Below are positions 1 through 8,766 of a stretch of 64,000 nt of DNA, in pieces. This DNA is from Alphaproteobacteria bacterium (GTDB lineage: Bacteria; Pseudomonadota; Alphaproteobacteria; Rhizobiales; JAJFHR01), in contig JAJRTY010000001.1 of the NCBI GenBank assembly GCA_024278055.1, forward strand, positions 1 to 64,000, in the 5' to 3' direction. The notes under the pieces were generated by a model, which saw only the letters and a list, made by a program, of their open reading frames with translations, searched no databases and was not told the origin of the DNA. Within the stretch, counting starts at the first letter, position 1; each line of letters begins with the position of its first letter. Both the position numbers and the translations under genes were made by a program.

Positions 1-84
1 CAGGCCGAACGTGACGCCGAAGACGGTCTTCTTGATGATGACGACGATGAAGATGATGACGACGATGAAGAATGGGATAAGTAG
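1..84 (+). CDS. tatC: C-terminal end of a protein, probably TatC (partial)
   Basis: Frame 1 is open from the window edge to a TAG at 82-84 and encodes 27 residues. The tail is extremely acidic, mostly Asp and Glu, ending EEWDK. Alphaproteobacterial TatC, the multispanning receptor of the twin-arginine translocase, often carries a charged cytoplasmic tail, and tatC commonly precedes serS in this group. The identity rests on gene order alone because no membrane segment or family motif is inside the window. The gap to serS is 67 bp and holds no obvious terminator. Confidence 0.6.
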   Translation, partial: QAERDAEDGLLDDDDDEDDDDDEEWDK

Positions 85-151
85 TATAGTTTTCTTCTCC
101 CAATCAGTGTAACTCTTAAAAGCAAACCTCAACACTTGTCTGGACCGGGAC

Positions 152-1441
152 ATGTTCGATATTAAATGGATCCGAGAAAACGCATCAACCTTTGATGATG
201 GCTTGGTATTGCGCGGGCTTGCGCCAATGTCTGCTATGGTTCTGGAAAAAGATACCGCCCGACGCGATCATGTAGCCAGACTTCAGGATGCCCAAAACCG
301 ACGCAATGCTGCATCGCGGGAAATTGGTGCGGCCAAAGCCTCAGGGGATGAGGAAAAGGCGCAGCAACTGATCGCAGAAATTGCCGACCTCAAATCATTT
401 GTGCAATCGGGAGAAGAAGTTGAGCGCCAACTGGATCAGGAACTGACGGACCTGTTGTCCGGCATCCCCAATCTCCCTCATCCCGACGTACCAGTCGGCG
501 AAGATGAAAGTGCAAATGTTGAACATCATACATCCGGGCAAAAGCCCGCGATGGATTTTGAACCCAGACAGCATTTTGAACTTGGTGAAGCCTTAGGCCT
601 GATGGATTTTGAAACCGCGGCCAGACTCTCCGGTGCCCGCTTCGTAGTGCTCAAAGGAGCATTGGCGCGGATGGAAAGGGCCCTGGGTGCGTTTATGCTG
701 GATATTCATACCAGTGAAAACGGTTATTGTGAAATCGCCCCCCCCGTACTTGTGCGTGACCGTGCCATGTATGGCACCGGGCAGTTGCCGAAATTCGAAA
801 ATGACCAGTTTCGAACCACGGATGGTTTCTGGCTCATTCCCACAGCGGAAGTGCCTTTGACCAACCTTGCTCGCGAGACCATTCATGCCGAGGAAGATTT
901 GCCCCTGCGTTACACCGCATATACACCATGCTTCCGGCTTGAGGCGGGTGCCGCGGGTAAAGACACTCGCGGTATGATTCGCCAGCATCAGTTTTCAAAA
1001 GTTGAGCTGGTAACGATCACCACGCCGGAAAAATCCGAAGCTGAGCTTGAGCGCATGCTCGGCTGTGCTGAAAAAATACTGCAGCGATTGGGGCTGCATT
1101 ACCGGGTTGTAACGCTTGCCACCGGCGATCTTGGCTTTGGCGCGCGCAAAACTTTCGACATCGAAGTGTGGTTGCCGGGGCAGGGAGCTTACCGTGAAAT
1201 CTCCAGTTGTTCTGTATGTGGTGATTTTCAGGCCCGTCGGATGAATGCGCGCTATCGCAAATCCGGGAACAAGAAAACAGAATTTGTCCACACCCTCAAT
1301 GGTTCCGGCCTCGCCGTTGGACGAACGCTTGTTGCCGTTTTGGAAAATTATCAACGCGACGATGGCTCGATTGACATACCTGATGTCTTGCAACCCTATA
1401 TGGGTGGACTAACCATTATTGAGGAAGTTGCGAGTACATGA
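152..1441 (+). CDS. serS: Seryl-tRNA synthetase
   Basis: This class II synthetase charges tRNA-Ser, and tRNA-Sec where present, with serine in the cytoplasm. The 429 residues are the normal family length. Residues about 30-110 form the charged, helical N-terminal arm that grips the long variable arm of tRNA-Ser. Class II motif 2 is seen near residues 260-290 ([20 protein letters not shown]) and motif 3 near 383-402 ([19 protein letters not shown]), including its arginine. The ATG at 152 gives a standard N-terminus ([10 protein letters not shown]). The stop overlaps the start of surE by four bases (ATGA), so the two are probably translationally coupled. Confidence 0.98.
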   Translation: MFDIKWIRENASTFDDGLVLRGLAPMSAMVLEKDTARRDHVARLQDAQNRRNAASREIGAAKASGDEEKAQQLIAEIADLKSFVQSGEEVERQLDQELTDLLSGIPNLPHPDVPVGEDESANVEHHTSGQKPAMDFEPRQHFELGEALGLMDFETAARLSGARFVVLKGALARMERALGAFMLDIHTSENGYCEIAPPVLVRDRAMYGTGQLPKFENDQFRTTDGFWLIPTAEVPLTNLARETIHAEEDLPLRYTAYTPCFRLEAGAAGKDTRGMIRQHQFSKVELVTITTPEKSEAELERMLGCAEKILQRLGLHYRVVTLATGDLGFGARKTFDIEVWLPGQGAYREISSCSVCGDFQARRMNARYRKSGNKKTEFVHTLNGSGLAVGRTLVAVLENYQRDDGSIDIPDVLQPYMGGLTIIEEVAST

Positions 1442-2250
1442 AACTCTCCTTCAATCCCGGCGACCTGAAACGAAAAAATTTACGAATTCTGCTTACCAAT
1501 GATGATGGTATTCATGCTCACGGCCTTGAGGTGTTGCGCCAGATTGCAGCTGCGCTTTCTGATGATGTCTGGATAGTTGCACCCGAAACTGAGCAAAGCG
1601 GCGGCTCACGCTCTTTAACGCTTTCCGACCCGCTCAGGGTTCGCCGAATTGATGAGCGTACTTTTGCCGTTAACGGCACACCCACCGACTGCACCTTAAT
1701 GGGCGTGGTAAAACTGGTCGAGGGCAAGCGACCCGATCTGGTTTTGTCCGGTGTCAATCACGGTCAAAACATTGCCGATGATATCACCTATTCAGGCACT
1801 GTTGCCGGTGCCATGGAAGGATCATGTGCGGGCATTCCTTCAATCGCCTTGAGTCAGGCTTTTGCATCCCGGCGTTCAAATGAACCTCATTGGGCAACGG
1901 CGCAAACATTTGGGCCTCAGATCATCTCCAGAATGATGGATATCGGCTGGCAGACAGACATTATCATTAATCTGAATTTTCCTGACACCCAACCTGAAGA
2001 TGTCAAAGGTATCAAGATTACCAACCAGTCGCTCAGAAACAAACTGCCCACTCATATTGATGAAAGAATTGATGCGCGCGGATCAACATACTACTGGATC
2101 GGTTATGCCAATCGCGACGAGCCGCAACCAAAAGAAGGCGACATTACAGCCCTTGCTCAAGGCTATGTTGCGTTAACACCATTACACCTGAATCTGACTG
2201 CCCGGCGCACGTTGACGGAGTTGCAGAAAAAATTTACGATTTGCGGTTAA
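1438..2250 (+). CDS. surE: 5'/3'-nucleotidase SurE
   Basis: SurE is a metal-dependent phosphatase acting on nucleoside 5' and 3' monophosphates and is linked to stationary-phase survival. The signature [15 protein letters not shown] lies near residues 18-32, with the paired Asp that bind the metal. SGVNHGQN near 104-111 provides another conserved active-site segment. The length of 270 residues is usual. The start overlaps the serS stop, and pcm follows after 10 bp. The surE-pcm pair is widely conserved and suggests joint protein and nucleotide repair under stress. Confidence 0.97.
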   Translation: MKLSFNPGDLKRKNLRILLTNDDGIHAHGLEVLRQIAAALSDDVWIVAPETEQSGGSRSLTLSDPLRVRRIDERTFAVNGTPTDCTLMGVVKLVEGKRPDLVLSGVNHGQNIADDITYSGTVAGAMEGSCAGIPSIALSQAFASRRSNEPHWATAQTFGPQIISRMMDIGWQTDIIINLNFPDTQPEDVKGIKITNQSLRNKLPTHIDERIDARGSTYYWIGYANRDEPQPKEGDITALAQGYVALTPLHLNLTARRTLTELQKKFTICG

Positions 2251-2260
2251 ACTCCGTGCC

Positions 2261-2935
2261 ATGAATATTGTAACCGGTACGAGTGAGTTCGGCGCGAGTA
2301 ATTATCGTGTCATAAAACTGATCATGGAACTGCGCGCCCGCGGGATCAGCAGCACCTCTGTGTTGTCGGCATTGGAAAAAGTGCCGCGCGAATTATTCGT
2401 ACCCGAAATGTTTGGCCTTGAAGCCTACAACAATTCAACCCTGCCGATTGAATGTGGCCAGACCATATCGCAGCCTTATGTGGTTGCCCTGATGACTGAG
2501 AAACTCGATCTCAATGATCGCTGTAAAATTCTCGAAATTGGTACCGGCACAGGATTTCAGACTGCAATTCTGGCGCAATTATGCCGACGGGTGTACACGA
2601 TTGAACGATATCGCAGATTACTTGAAGATGCCGAATATCGTTTCAGGAAACTTCGGCTGACGAATATCACCTCCATGACCGGCGATGGAACCAAAGGCTG
2701 GCCCAAGCAGGCCCCCTTTGATCGCATTATGGTTACAGCCGCCGCTTCCCAGGTGCCCGATCTGCTGCTGGCCCAGTTAAAGGCGGGCGGAAAGATGATT
2801 GTTCCTGTCGATAATTATCACGGTGAGCAGGATTTGATTCTGTTTCATAAGGCCGAAGATGAAACCGTCACAGCTGAAGTTTTGTGTGTTGTGCGATTTG
2901 TTCCCCTTGTTTCCGGCGTTATCAAAAACGGTTAA
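2261..2935 (+). CDS. pcm: Protein-L-isoaspartate O-methyltransferase
   Basis: The enzyme methylates isoaspartyl residues in damaged proteins with S-adenosylmethionine, which starts their repair. The SAM-binding motif ILEIGTGTGFQTAILAQL lies near residues 91-108, followed by the acidic-loop segment VYTIER. The upstream region TLPIECGQTISQPYVVALM is the conserved substrate-binding stretch of PCMT. The length of 224 residues is normal. The gene lies 10 bp downstream of surE. A gap of about 130 bp with CtrA-like boxes follows, so the serS-surE-pcm unit probably ends here. Confidence 0.96.
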   Translation: MNIVTGTSEFGASNYRVIKLIMELRARGISSTSVLSALEKVPRELFVPEMFGLEAYNNSTLPIECGQTISQPYVVALMTEKLDLNDRCKILEIGTGTGFQTAILAQLCRRVYTIERYRRLLEDAEYRFRKLRLTNITSMTGDGTKGWPKQAPFDRIMVTAAASQVPDLLLAQLKAGGKMIVPVDNYHGEQDLILFHKAEDETVTAEVLCVVRFVPLVSGVIKNG

Positions 2936-2977
2936 ACAAAAGTGCGGTCACGCCCTTGATTTTGGGCTGCTGGCAAA

Positions 2978-3022
2978 TTAACGAATCACTAACCTTAAAA
3001 TCATCGATTAATTTTACGTTAA
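2978..3022 (+). promoter_or_regulatory. Two CtrA-like half-site pairs upstream of the NlpD-like gene
   Basis: The sequence shows TTAA-N7-CTAAC at 2978-2993, one mismatch from the CtrA consensus TTAA-N7-TTAAC. It also shows TTAA-N7-TTAA at 3008-3022, which lacks only the final C. Both lie within 100 bp of the start of the LysM/M23 gene. CtrA is the cell-cycle master regulator of Alphaproteobacteria. Binding is an inference from spacing and sequence. The region is AT-rich, so chance matches are possible. Confidence 0.4.
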
Positions 3023-3067
3023 TGAATTGACGCGACAATGGCCCTGTATTTTAAGGGAGTATTAGTA

Positions 3068-4162
3068 ATGCGTAGTGTCGGTCCTGCCAAAACCAGCAAC
3101 AAAAAAGCCGTGCGGAATACGATAATCATCGGCACAGCTTTGTTGTTTACAGCCTGTAGCCCATTATCAAGCCGATTGACTGGAGCTACCGGTAATGAGC
3201 CGATCTATCCATTGGCAGCTTCATTTGTAACCAATTCAACTTCACCGGTAACAAAATCCGAAACCACACCTTCACGGCGTGTAACCAGCCGCTCTCTGGC
3301 ACCGATTGAAAATGATGTGGCGGATGCCCCGATCGAGCCATCAATCTCCAGTTCGGATACCAGTGTGGTGGTTGTTCGTGATGGTGACACTTTGCTGGGC
3401 GTTGCCCGCGAACAGGATGTTGATGCGGTTGAGCTGGCTGAACTGAACGGTATAGAAGCACCCTACGAGTTAAATGTCGGCGATGAACTGCTGTTGCCGG
3501 GATCAAGGACTGTTAAGACTGCGGCATTAAAACGCAAAACTTCACCCGAAAAATCTGCCGTCAGGACAGCAAAATCAAAAACCAGGTCCGTCGCTGAAAA
3601 AAACAGACTGGCAAAGGCCAAAAACGCGCAAAAAAAGACCAACGCACAGGCTAAATTAAAGAAAACCGTTAAAAAGCCGGTGCAAATGGCCAGTGCTCAA
3701 GAAGCGCAGACAAGGAAAAAGTCAGCCCTTAAACGCGCGTCAATCAAACAGCCGGTAAGAGCGGGCAACAGTTTTCGCTGGCCCCTGCGTGGCCGCGTGA
3801 TTTCAGAGTTTGGCGCCAAACCGGATGGCACCAGAAATGACGGTATCAACCTGTCTGTACCCCAGGGTGCTGCCATTGTGGCCGCAGAAGATGGCACAGT
3901 TGTTTATTCCGGCAATGAACTGAAAGGATTTGGCAATCTATTGCTAATTCGCCATAAAAACGGCTGGTCCACAGCCTATGCCCATATCAGCAAGATGCTG
4001 GTCAAAAACGGCCAGACTGTCCGCCGTGGACAGGTCATTGCCAAAGCCGGGCAGACCGGAGCGGTATCACGCCCTCAACTGCATTTTGAAATAAGGCGTG
4101 GCACAGACCCGGTAAACCCGAGAAAATATCTCTCCAGCACAAGACTGGCTTTGCGGAATTAA
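3068..4162 (+). CDS. LysM and M23 (LytM) domain lipoprotein, NlpD-like
   Basis: This is a predicted lipoprotein that binds peptidoglycan. The ATG at 3068 is chosen over an upstream in-frame ATG at 3038 because AGGGAG sits about 9 bases before it and it places a lipobox (LFTAC) about 32 residues in, after a hydrophobic stretch. A LysM domain covers about residues 99-145, followed by a Lys/Ala-rich linker (about 150-235) and a C-terminal LytM domain. The zinc ligands look degenerate: the usual HxGID region reads NDGINLS and the HxH reads QLHFE. Such loss is typical of NlpD/EnvC-type factors that activate amidases rather than cut peptidoglycan. A role in cell division is inferred from this and from the CtrA-like boxes upstream. 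364 residues. Confidence 0.88.
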   Translation: MRSVGPAKTSNKKAVRNTIIIGTALLFTACSPLSSRLTGATGNEPIYPLAASFVTNSTSPVTKSETTPSRRVTSRSLAPIENDVADAPIEPSISSSDTSVVVVRDGDTLLGVAREQDVDAVELAELNGIEAPYELNVGDELLLPGSRTVKTAALKRKTSPEKSAVRTAKSKTRSVAEKNRLAKAKNAQKKTNAQAKLKKTVKKPVQMASAQEAQTRKKSALKRASIKQPVRAGNSFRWPLRGRVISEFGAKPDGTRNDGINLSVPQGAAIVAAEDGTVVYSGNELKGFGNLLLIRHKNGWSTAYAHISKMLVKNGQTVRRGQVIAKAGQTGAVSRPQLHFEIRRGTDPVNPRKYLSSTRLALRN

Positions 4163-4171
4163 ATTAAGGTT

Positions 4172-5068
4172 TTAGCCGGATATACGACCACCGAGTTCGC
4201 CGGCGAGATCCTGAATGAATTGCCATGCGACGCGGCCTGATCTGCCGCCGCGCGTGGCCGCCCACTCCAAGGCGCGGGCCTTTAATTCTGTTTTCGTGAC
4301 ACCTTCAAGGCCATAGTGGTCGACATAGGCTTCGACCATCGCCAGATAGTCGTCCTGTGAGCAGTTGTGAAACCCGATCCACAAGCCAAACCGGTCCGAC
4401 AGAGAAACCTTTTCGTGTGTTGCTTCTGACGGGATTATTGCGGTGGAGCGTTCATTTTCGACCATATCCCGGGGCATAAGATGGCGTCGGTTGGAGGTGG
4501 CATAAAAAATGACATTCTCCGGACGTCCTTCAATACCGCCTTCCAAAACAGCTTTAAGAGACTTATATGATGTATCGTCCTGATCAAAAGACAGGTCATC
4601 ACAGAAAATAATCACCCGGCCCGTATATAGCCGCAACAGATTCATCAAAACAGGGAGGCTTTCGATGTCTTCGCGATGAATCTCGATCAATTTGAGCGAT
4701 TGGTCATCCGTATTTGAGTTTTTTTCATTGATAAAGGCATGGGCAGCCTTCACCAGAGAGCTTTTCCCCATGCCCCGCGCGCCCCACAAAAGCGCATTGT
4801 TTGCTGGCAGCCCTCGAGCGAAGCGGTCGGTGTTTTTTAAAAGAATATCGCGCACATGATCAATACCCTGAAGCAGGTCGAGATCAATTCGGTTGACTTT
4901 TTTAACCGGTTGCAAAAAAGCCTGATCAGACTGCCAGATAAAAGCATCTGCCGGTGTTAAATCGCACTCATCAACAACCGGAGGTGCGCTGCGATCCAGC
5001 GCATCTGCAATACGGTTCAGTTGTTTTAAAAGGTCTCTTGAAATACTAATATTGTCGTTATCAGGCAA
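4172..5068 (-). CDS. DUF815 family AAA ATPase
   Basis: A cytoplasmic P-loop ATPase of unknown role, conserved at this position beside yajC-secDF in many Alphaproteobacteria. Walker A is seen as WGARGMGKSSLVKA near residues 92-105, with Walker B near VIIFCDDLSF about 50 residues later. A sensor-like segment YATSNRRHLMPRDM follows. The C-terminus RGGRSGRVAWQFIQDLAGEL is typical of the family. The start appears to be TTG at 5068, because no ATG or GTG occurs in the first 60 codons. The gene is convergent with the NlpD-like gene (9 bp gap) and divergent from yajC. Confidence 0.9.
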   Translation of the reverse strand: MPDNDNISISRDLLKQLNRIADALDRSAPPVVDECDLTPADAFIWQSDQAFLQPVKKVNRIDLDLLQGIDHVRDILLKNTDRFARGLPANNALLWGARGMGKSSLVKAAHAFINEKNSNTDDQSLKLIEIHREDIESLPVLMNLLRLYTGRVIIFCDDLSFDQDDTSYKSLKAVLEGGIEGRPENVIFYATSNRRHLMPRDMVENERSTAIIPSEATHEKVSLSDRFGLWIGFHNCSQDDYLAMVEAYVDHYGLEGVTKTELKARALEWAATRGGRSGRVAWQFIQDLAGELGGRISG

Positions 5069-5167
5069 AGGTCCGGTTCCCTGTTATTGATTGAGAACCC
5101 TATATCATGGAAAACTCTGTCAGGGTCGAAAAATTAGCTTAAAAGTTCGATTTCTGTCGCTCACTGG

Positions 5168-5195
5168 TTGCAATGTCGGGAGCGATGGTTATAGT
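5168..5195 (+). promoter_or_regulatory. Candidate sigma-70-type promoter for yajC-secDF
   Basis: TTGCAA at 5168-5173 and TATAGT at 5190-5195 are separated by 16 bp and lie about 80 bp before the yajC start, in the divergent gap between the DUF815 ATPase and yajC. The call rests only on similarity to the consensus. Confidence 0.35.
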
Positions 5196-5275
5196 CCGGC
5201 AAAATCAATTTGATTTGTGTCATTACGACTTGTTTAAATTGCCAAAAGGCATCTCAGGCTCCAAGGAGGGAGACT

Positions 5276-5698
5276 ATGTTTATTACCCCCGCATTCGCAC
5301 AAACAGCCGCTGGTGGTGACGGTGGATTTTTAATCCAGCTGGTACCTTTCCTTCTTATTTTCATTATTCTGTATTTTTTGATTATTCGCCCGCAGCAACG
5401 ACGCGCAAAAGAACATCAGGCCATGATCGCTGCTGTTCGCCGCGGAGACACTATAGTTACTTCAGGCGGATTGATCGGCAAAATTGCCAAAGTTATTGAT
5501 GACCATGAAGTTTCCGTCGAAATTGCCACGGGTGTAAAAGTCAAGGTTTCGCGTGGATCAATCGCTGAAGTGCGGTCAAAAACCGAACCGGCCAATGACG
5601 ATAAACCGGACAAGCCTGCCAAACCTGCCAAACCAGCCAAACCGGCAAAAAAACCAAGGGCAACCAAGACATCGACAAAAACCGTAACGAAAAAGTAA
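5276..5698 (+). CDS. yajC: Preprotein translocase subunit YajC
   Basis: YajC is a small inner-membrane protein that associates with SecDF and SecYEG. The ATG at 5276 is preferred to one at 5210 because a strong AAGGAGGGA precedes it. One membrane helix spans about residues 17-37 (FLIQLVPFLLIFIILYFLII), followed by the family signature RPQQRRAKEH. The cytoplasmic part IVTSGGLIGKIAKVIDD is also conserved. The C-terminus is an unusual basic tail of Pro-Ala-Lys repeats (about residues 108-140) that probably is disordered. It begins the secretion operon. A weak 6-bp inverted repeat lies in the 72 bp before secD. Confidence 0.95.
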   Translation: MFITPAFAQTAAGGDGGFLIQLVPFLLIFIILYFLIIRPQQRRAKEHQAMIAAVRRGDTIVTSGGLIGKIAKVIDDHEVSVEIATGVKVKVSRGSIAEVRSKTEPANDDKPDKPAKPAKPAKPAKKPRATKTSTKTVTKK

Positions 5699-5770
5699 CC
5701 GGTACCCTAGGCAAAAGGTCGGCCTAGCCCTAAGTATCTCTTAAGTTTAACGTTCTGAGAAAAACCCCGT

Positions 5771-7387
5771 ATGCTCTATTTTGCCAAGTGGAAGATCATT
5801 CTCATTGTCATGCTTTCGGTTCTGGGTATCTTGCTGGCATTGCCGAATGCAATTCCAACAAAAACGCTGGAAGCGCTACCCGACTGGGTGCCCAAACAAC
5901 AAATCAATCTCGGGCTCGATCTCCAGGGCGGCTCCCATATGCTGTTGAGCATGGAAACGGATGCTTTGCTCAAGGATAAACTCGAATCTCTCAGAGGTGA
6001 TTTGCGCCGGCAGTTTCGCGAAAGTAAAATCGGTTACACCGGCTTGAAGGCCACCAAATCGCATGTGCGGGTAAAAATTCGTAAATCGGAAGATTTTGAC
6101 AAGGCCCTGACCATAGTCAAGGCCATGCGCCAGCCCCTGCAATCGTCAGTTCTGGGAGGCGTATCAGATTTTGATTTTGATGTCAGTGCCGACAGCACCA
6201 CCGGGGTGATCATTGTTACACCGACAGAACTGGCTATTTCACAACGTTTAAAATCCGCTATGGATGCATCGATTGAGACCGTTGGGCGTCGCATCAATAA
6301 TTTGGGTACAACAGAACCGATTATTCAACGTCAGGGACTTAACCGTATTATCGTTCAGGTTCCCGGCCTTGATGATCCGCAGCAACTTAAAGATCTGCTC
6401 GGTGCCACTGCCAAGCTCGAATTCAGAATGGTCGACCAGACCATGTCAGCTCAACAGGCATTGAGTTCGCGTCCCCCGGTTGGCTCGGAGGTTTTGCCCT
6501 CGGTAGATCCCAATGACGGCTTTGGTCCTTACCTGGTTAAAAAGCGGGTTATTGTCTCGGGCGAGGAGTTGGTTGATTCACAAGCGGCCTTTGACGGTCA
6601 ATCCAACGAGCCGGTTGTAACCTTCCGGTTCAATTCGGCCGGCGCAACCCGGTTTGCTAAAATCACCCGTGACAATGTAGGCCGGCCTTTCGCCATTGTA
6701 CTTGATAATAAAGTCATAAGCGCTCCCGTCATCCAGACTGCTATTACCGGCGGCAGCGGCCAGATCAGCGGAAATTTCACCGTTGAAGAAACCGTCAATC
6801 TGTCCATTTTATTGCGTTCTGGCGCTCTGCCGGCACCTTTGGAAATCATTGAGGAACGCACAGTCGGTCCCAGTCTTGGTGCCGATTCAATTGCTTCGGG
6901 CAAAATCGCCTCGGTAATCGGTCTCGCCGCTGTGGTTATCTTTATTCTCATATCCTACGGCTTGTTTGGCATTTTTGCCAATATAGCCCTGGCAGTAAAC
7001 ATAGCCTTGATTATCGGCACACTTTCCCTGCTGCAAGCGACCCTGACCTTGCCTGGCATTGCCGGAATTGTTTTGACAATCGGTATGGCGGTTGATGCAA
7101 ATGTGTTGATTTTTGAGCGTATTCGAGAAGAAATCAGATCGGGAAAAACGCCAATCGCAGCCATTGACGTTGGTTATTCACGCGCATTGTCGACCATTCT
7201 TGATGCAAATATCACCACGTTTATAGCCGCCTTTATTCTGTTCTCGCTTGGCTCCGGCCCGGTTCGCGGGTTTTCCGTTACCCTGTCCATCGGCATTATA
7301 ACCTCCGTATTCACAGCTTTCACCTTAACCCGTCTTCTGGTTTCCTTGTGGGTTAAACATAAACGTCCATCGACAATTCCAATTTAA
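5771..7387 (+). CDS. secD: Protein translocase subunit SecD
   Basis: SecD works with SecF in the inner membrane and uses the proton gradient to pull proteins out on the periplasmic side. One N-terminal helix (about residues 8-25) is followed by the motif INLGLDLQGGSHMLLSME that starts the large periplasmic domain. The P1 domain ends near residue 365. Five C-terminal helices follow, with GIVLTIGMAVDANVLIFERI, the conserved fourth-helix segment including the Asp used in proton transfer. The 538 residues are normal for this family. secF lies 20 bp downstream with its own ribosome site. Confidence 0.98.
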   Translation: MLYFAKWKIILIVMLSVLGILLALPNAIPTKTLEALPDWVPKQQINLGLDLQGGSHMLLSMETDALLKDKLESLRGDLRRQFRESKIGYTGLKATKSHVRVKIRKSEDFDKALTIVKAMRQPLQSSVLGGVSDFDFDVSADSTTGVIIVTPTELAISQRLKSAMDASIETVGRRINNLGTTEPIIQRQGLNRIIVQVPGLDDPQQLKDLLGATAKLEFRMVDQTMSAQQALSSRPPVGSEVLPSVDPNDGFGPYLVKKRVIVSGEELVDSQAAFDGQSNEPVVTFRFNSAGATRFAKITRDNVGRPFAIVLDNKVISAPVIQTAITGGSGQISGNFTVEETVNLSILLRSGALPAPLEIIEERTVGPSLGADSIASGKIASVIGLAAVVIFILISYGLFGIFANIALAVNIALIIGTLSLLQATLTLPGIAGIVLTIGMAVDANVLIFERIREEIRSGKTPIAAIDVGYSRALSTILDANITTFIAAFILFSLGSGPVRGFSVTLSIGIITSVFTAFTLTRLLVSLWVKHKRPSTIPI

Positions 7388-7407
7388 GAACCTGGAGAAC
7401 AACGCAC

Positions 7408-8352
7408 GTGGTTTTGCTTAAATTAGTTCCGACCGATACCAAAATTCCATTTCTGCATTTGCGCAATATTTGTTTGGCCGTGTCCAGTGCAATGGCCGCA
7501 GGTTCCATTGTTCTGATGTTTGTTCTTGGCCTTAATTTTGGCATTGATTTCAAAGGCGGCACGCTGATGGAAGTAAGAACCAAAGCTGCGGTCGCGGATG
7601 TTTCGCTGATCCGCAAGCAGGTTGGCACAGTCGGTTTGAGTGATGTTCAAATTCAGGAGTTTGGTGCCCCTAACGAAGTTCTTATTCGCGTGGGACAACA
7701 ATCCGGTGGTGAAAAAGCCCAACAGGACGTGGTCAAAAAAGTTAAAGCCTCTCTGGGTGATAGTGTTGAGTTCCGCCGGGTGGAAGTGGTGGGCCCGACC
7801 GTTAGTGGCGAATTGATTCAATCCGGCATCATCTCGGTTATCTCTGCTATTTCTGCTGTTCTGATCTATATCTGGTTCCGCTTTGAATGGCAGTTCTCCA
7901 TTGGTGCTGTTGTCGCCCTGGTTCATGACGTTGTCTTGACCATCGGGTTGTTTTCTGCCCTGCAACTGGAGTTCAACCTGTCAATTATCGCGGCAATTCT
8001 GACCATTGTCGGCTATTCACTCAATGATACGGTCGTGGTCTTCGACCGGGTGCGGGAGAACCTGCGCAAGTACAAGAAAATGCCAATGGTTGACCTGCTC
8101 AATCTGTCCATAAATAATACGCTGTCGCGAACCGTTTTAACCTCGGTTACAACCTTGCTGGCGCTGATTGCGCTCTATGTTTTTGGAGGAGAAGTTATCA
8201 GGGGCTTCACATTTGCGATGATCTGGGGCGTTGTGATTGGCACTTATTCTTCGGTTTTTATCGCCTCACCCATTCTTTTGTTTTTGGAAGTGAAGCGTAA
8301 CTGGACCGGGACAAAAATCGCCAAGTCGGATGAAAAACCAGCCATAAACTGA
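7408..8352 (+). CDS. secF: Protein translocase subunit SecF
   Basis: SecF is the partner of SecD in the membrane. The start is GTG at 7408, preceded by CTGGAGAA. The N-terminal helix and the signature GLNFGIDFKGGTLMEV lie within the first 55 residues. A short periplasmic domain precedes five helices. The conserved helix VGYSLNDTVVVFDRVRENL carries the functional Asp equivalent. The 314 residues are typical. The next gene begins 4 bp after the stop, so the NDUFAF3-like protein is almost certainly translated from the same messenger. Confidence 0.98.
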   Translation: MVLLKLVPTDTKIPFLHLRNICLAVSSAMAAGSIVLMFVLGLNFGIDFKGGTLMEVRTKAAVADVSLIRKQVGTVGLSDVQIQEFGAPNEVLIRVGQQSGGEKAQQDVVKKVKASLGDSVEFRRVEVVGPTVSGELIQSGIISVISAISAVLIYIWFRFEWQFSIGAVVALVHDVVLTIGLFSALQLEFNLSIIAAILTIVGYSLNDTVVVFDRVRENLRKYKKMPMVDLLNLSINNTLSRTVLTSVTTLLALIALYVFGGEVIRGFTFAMIWGVVIGTYSSVFIASPILLFLEVKRNWTGTKIAKSDEKPAIN

Positions 8353-8356
8353 TCCT

Positions 8357-8737
8357 ATGGCGGATACAGCAAAATACCCGGTACAGGCACCGATTTCAGA
8401 CTATGGTAACGGTGGTTTCAGGTTTGCCGGAATTTCGCATCAGGGATCTTTGTTACTATTGCCAGGCGGGATCTATGCCTGGAAAGTGGCAGGATTTTCA
8501 CAGCTGAAATCAAGTGACTTTCAATTGGTATTCGACCAGATTGAAAAAATCGATTTTCTACTACTTGGTTGCGGGTCTCACCTGCTAAATCCAGATACGG
8601 ATATCCGTCAGGCGTTTGACGCTCATGATATCGGGTTGGAATTCATGAGCACTGGTGCTGCTGTTCGCACCTACAATATTCTGCTGGCCGAAAAACGAAA
8701 CATAGCCGCTGCTGTCATAGCCGTGGAAAACCCGTAA
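8357..8737 (+). CDS. Mth938-like (DUF498) protein, homologue of NDUFAF3
   Basis: A 126-residue soluble protein of the Mth938/DUF498 fold. The family's conserved segments are visible: a GGFRFAGISHQGSLLLLPGG-type strand pair near residues 19-40, FLLLGCGSHL near 67-76, and MSTGAAVRTYNILLAEKRNIAAA near 97-119. The eukaryotic member, NDUFAF3, is an assembly factor of mitochondrial respiratory complex I. The bacterial function is not settled. Its place between secF and the NDUFAF6-like gene suggests a role in inserting or assembling membrane complexes, which is inference. Confidence 0.85.
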   Translation: MADTAKYPVQAPISDYGNGGFRFAGISHQGSLLLLPGGIYAWKVAGFSQLKSSDFQLVFDQIEKIDFLLLGCGSHLLNPDTDIRQAFDAHDIGLEFMSTGAAVRTYNILLAEKRNIAAAVIAVENP

Positions 8738-8766
8738 AACAGGACACCACAGGGGAGGGGTCCATT

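Noticed and set aside
593..1393. Long open frames on the minus strand opposite serS
   Set aside because: They lie entirely inside a clear synthetase gene, have no ribosome sites, and their products show no family features. They are codon shadows.
5705..5730. A small inverted repeat between yajC and secD as a terminator
   Set aside because: Only a 6-bp stem forms and no T-run follows. The genes on both sides belong to one operon.
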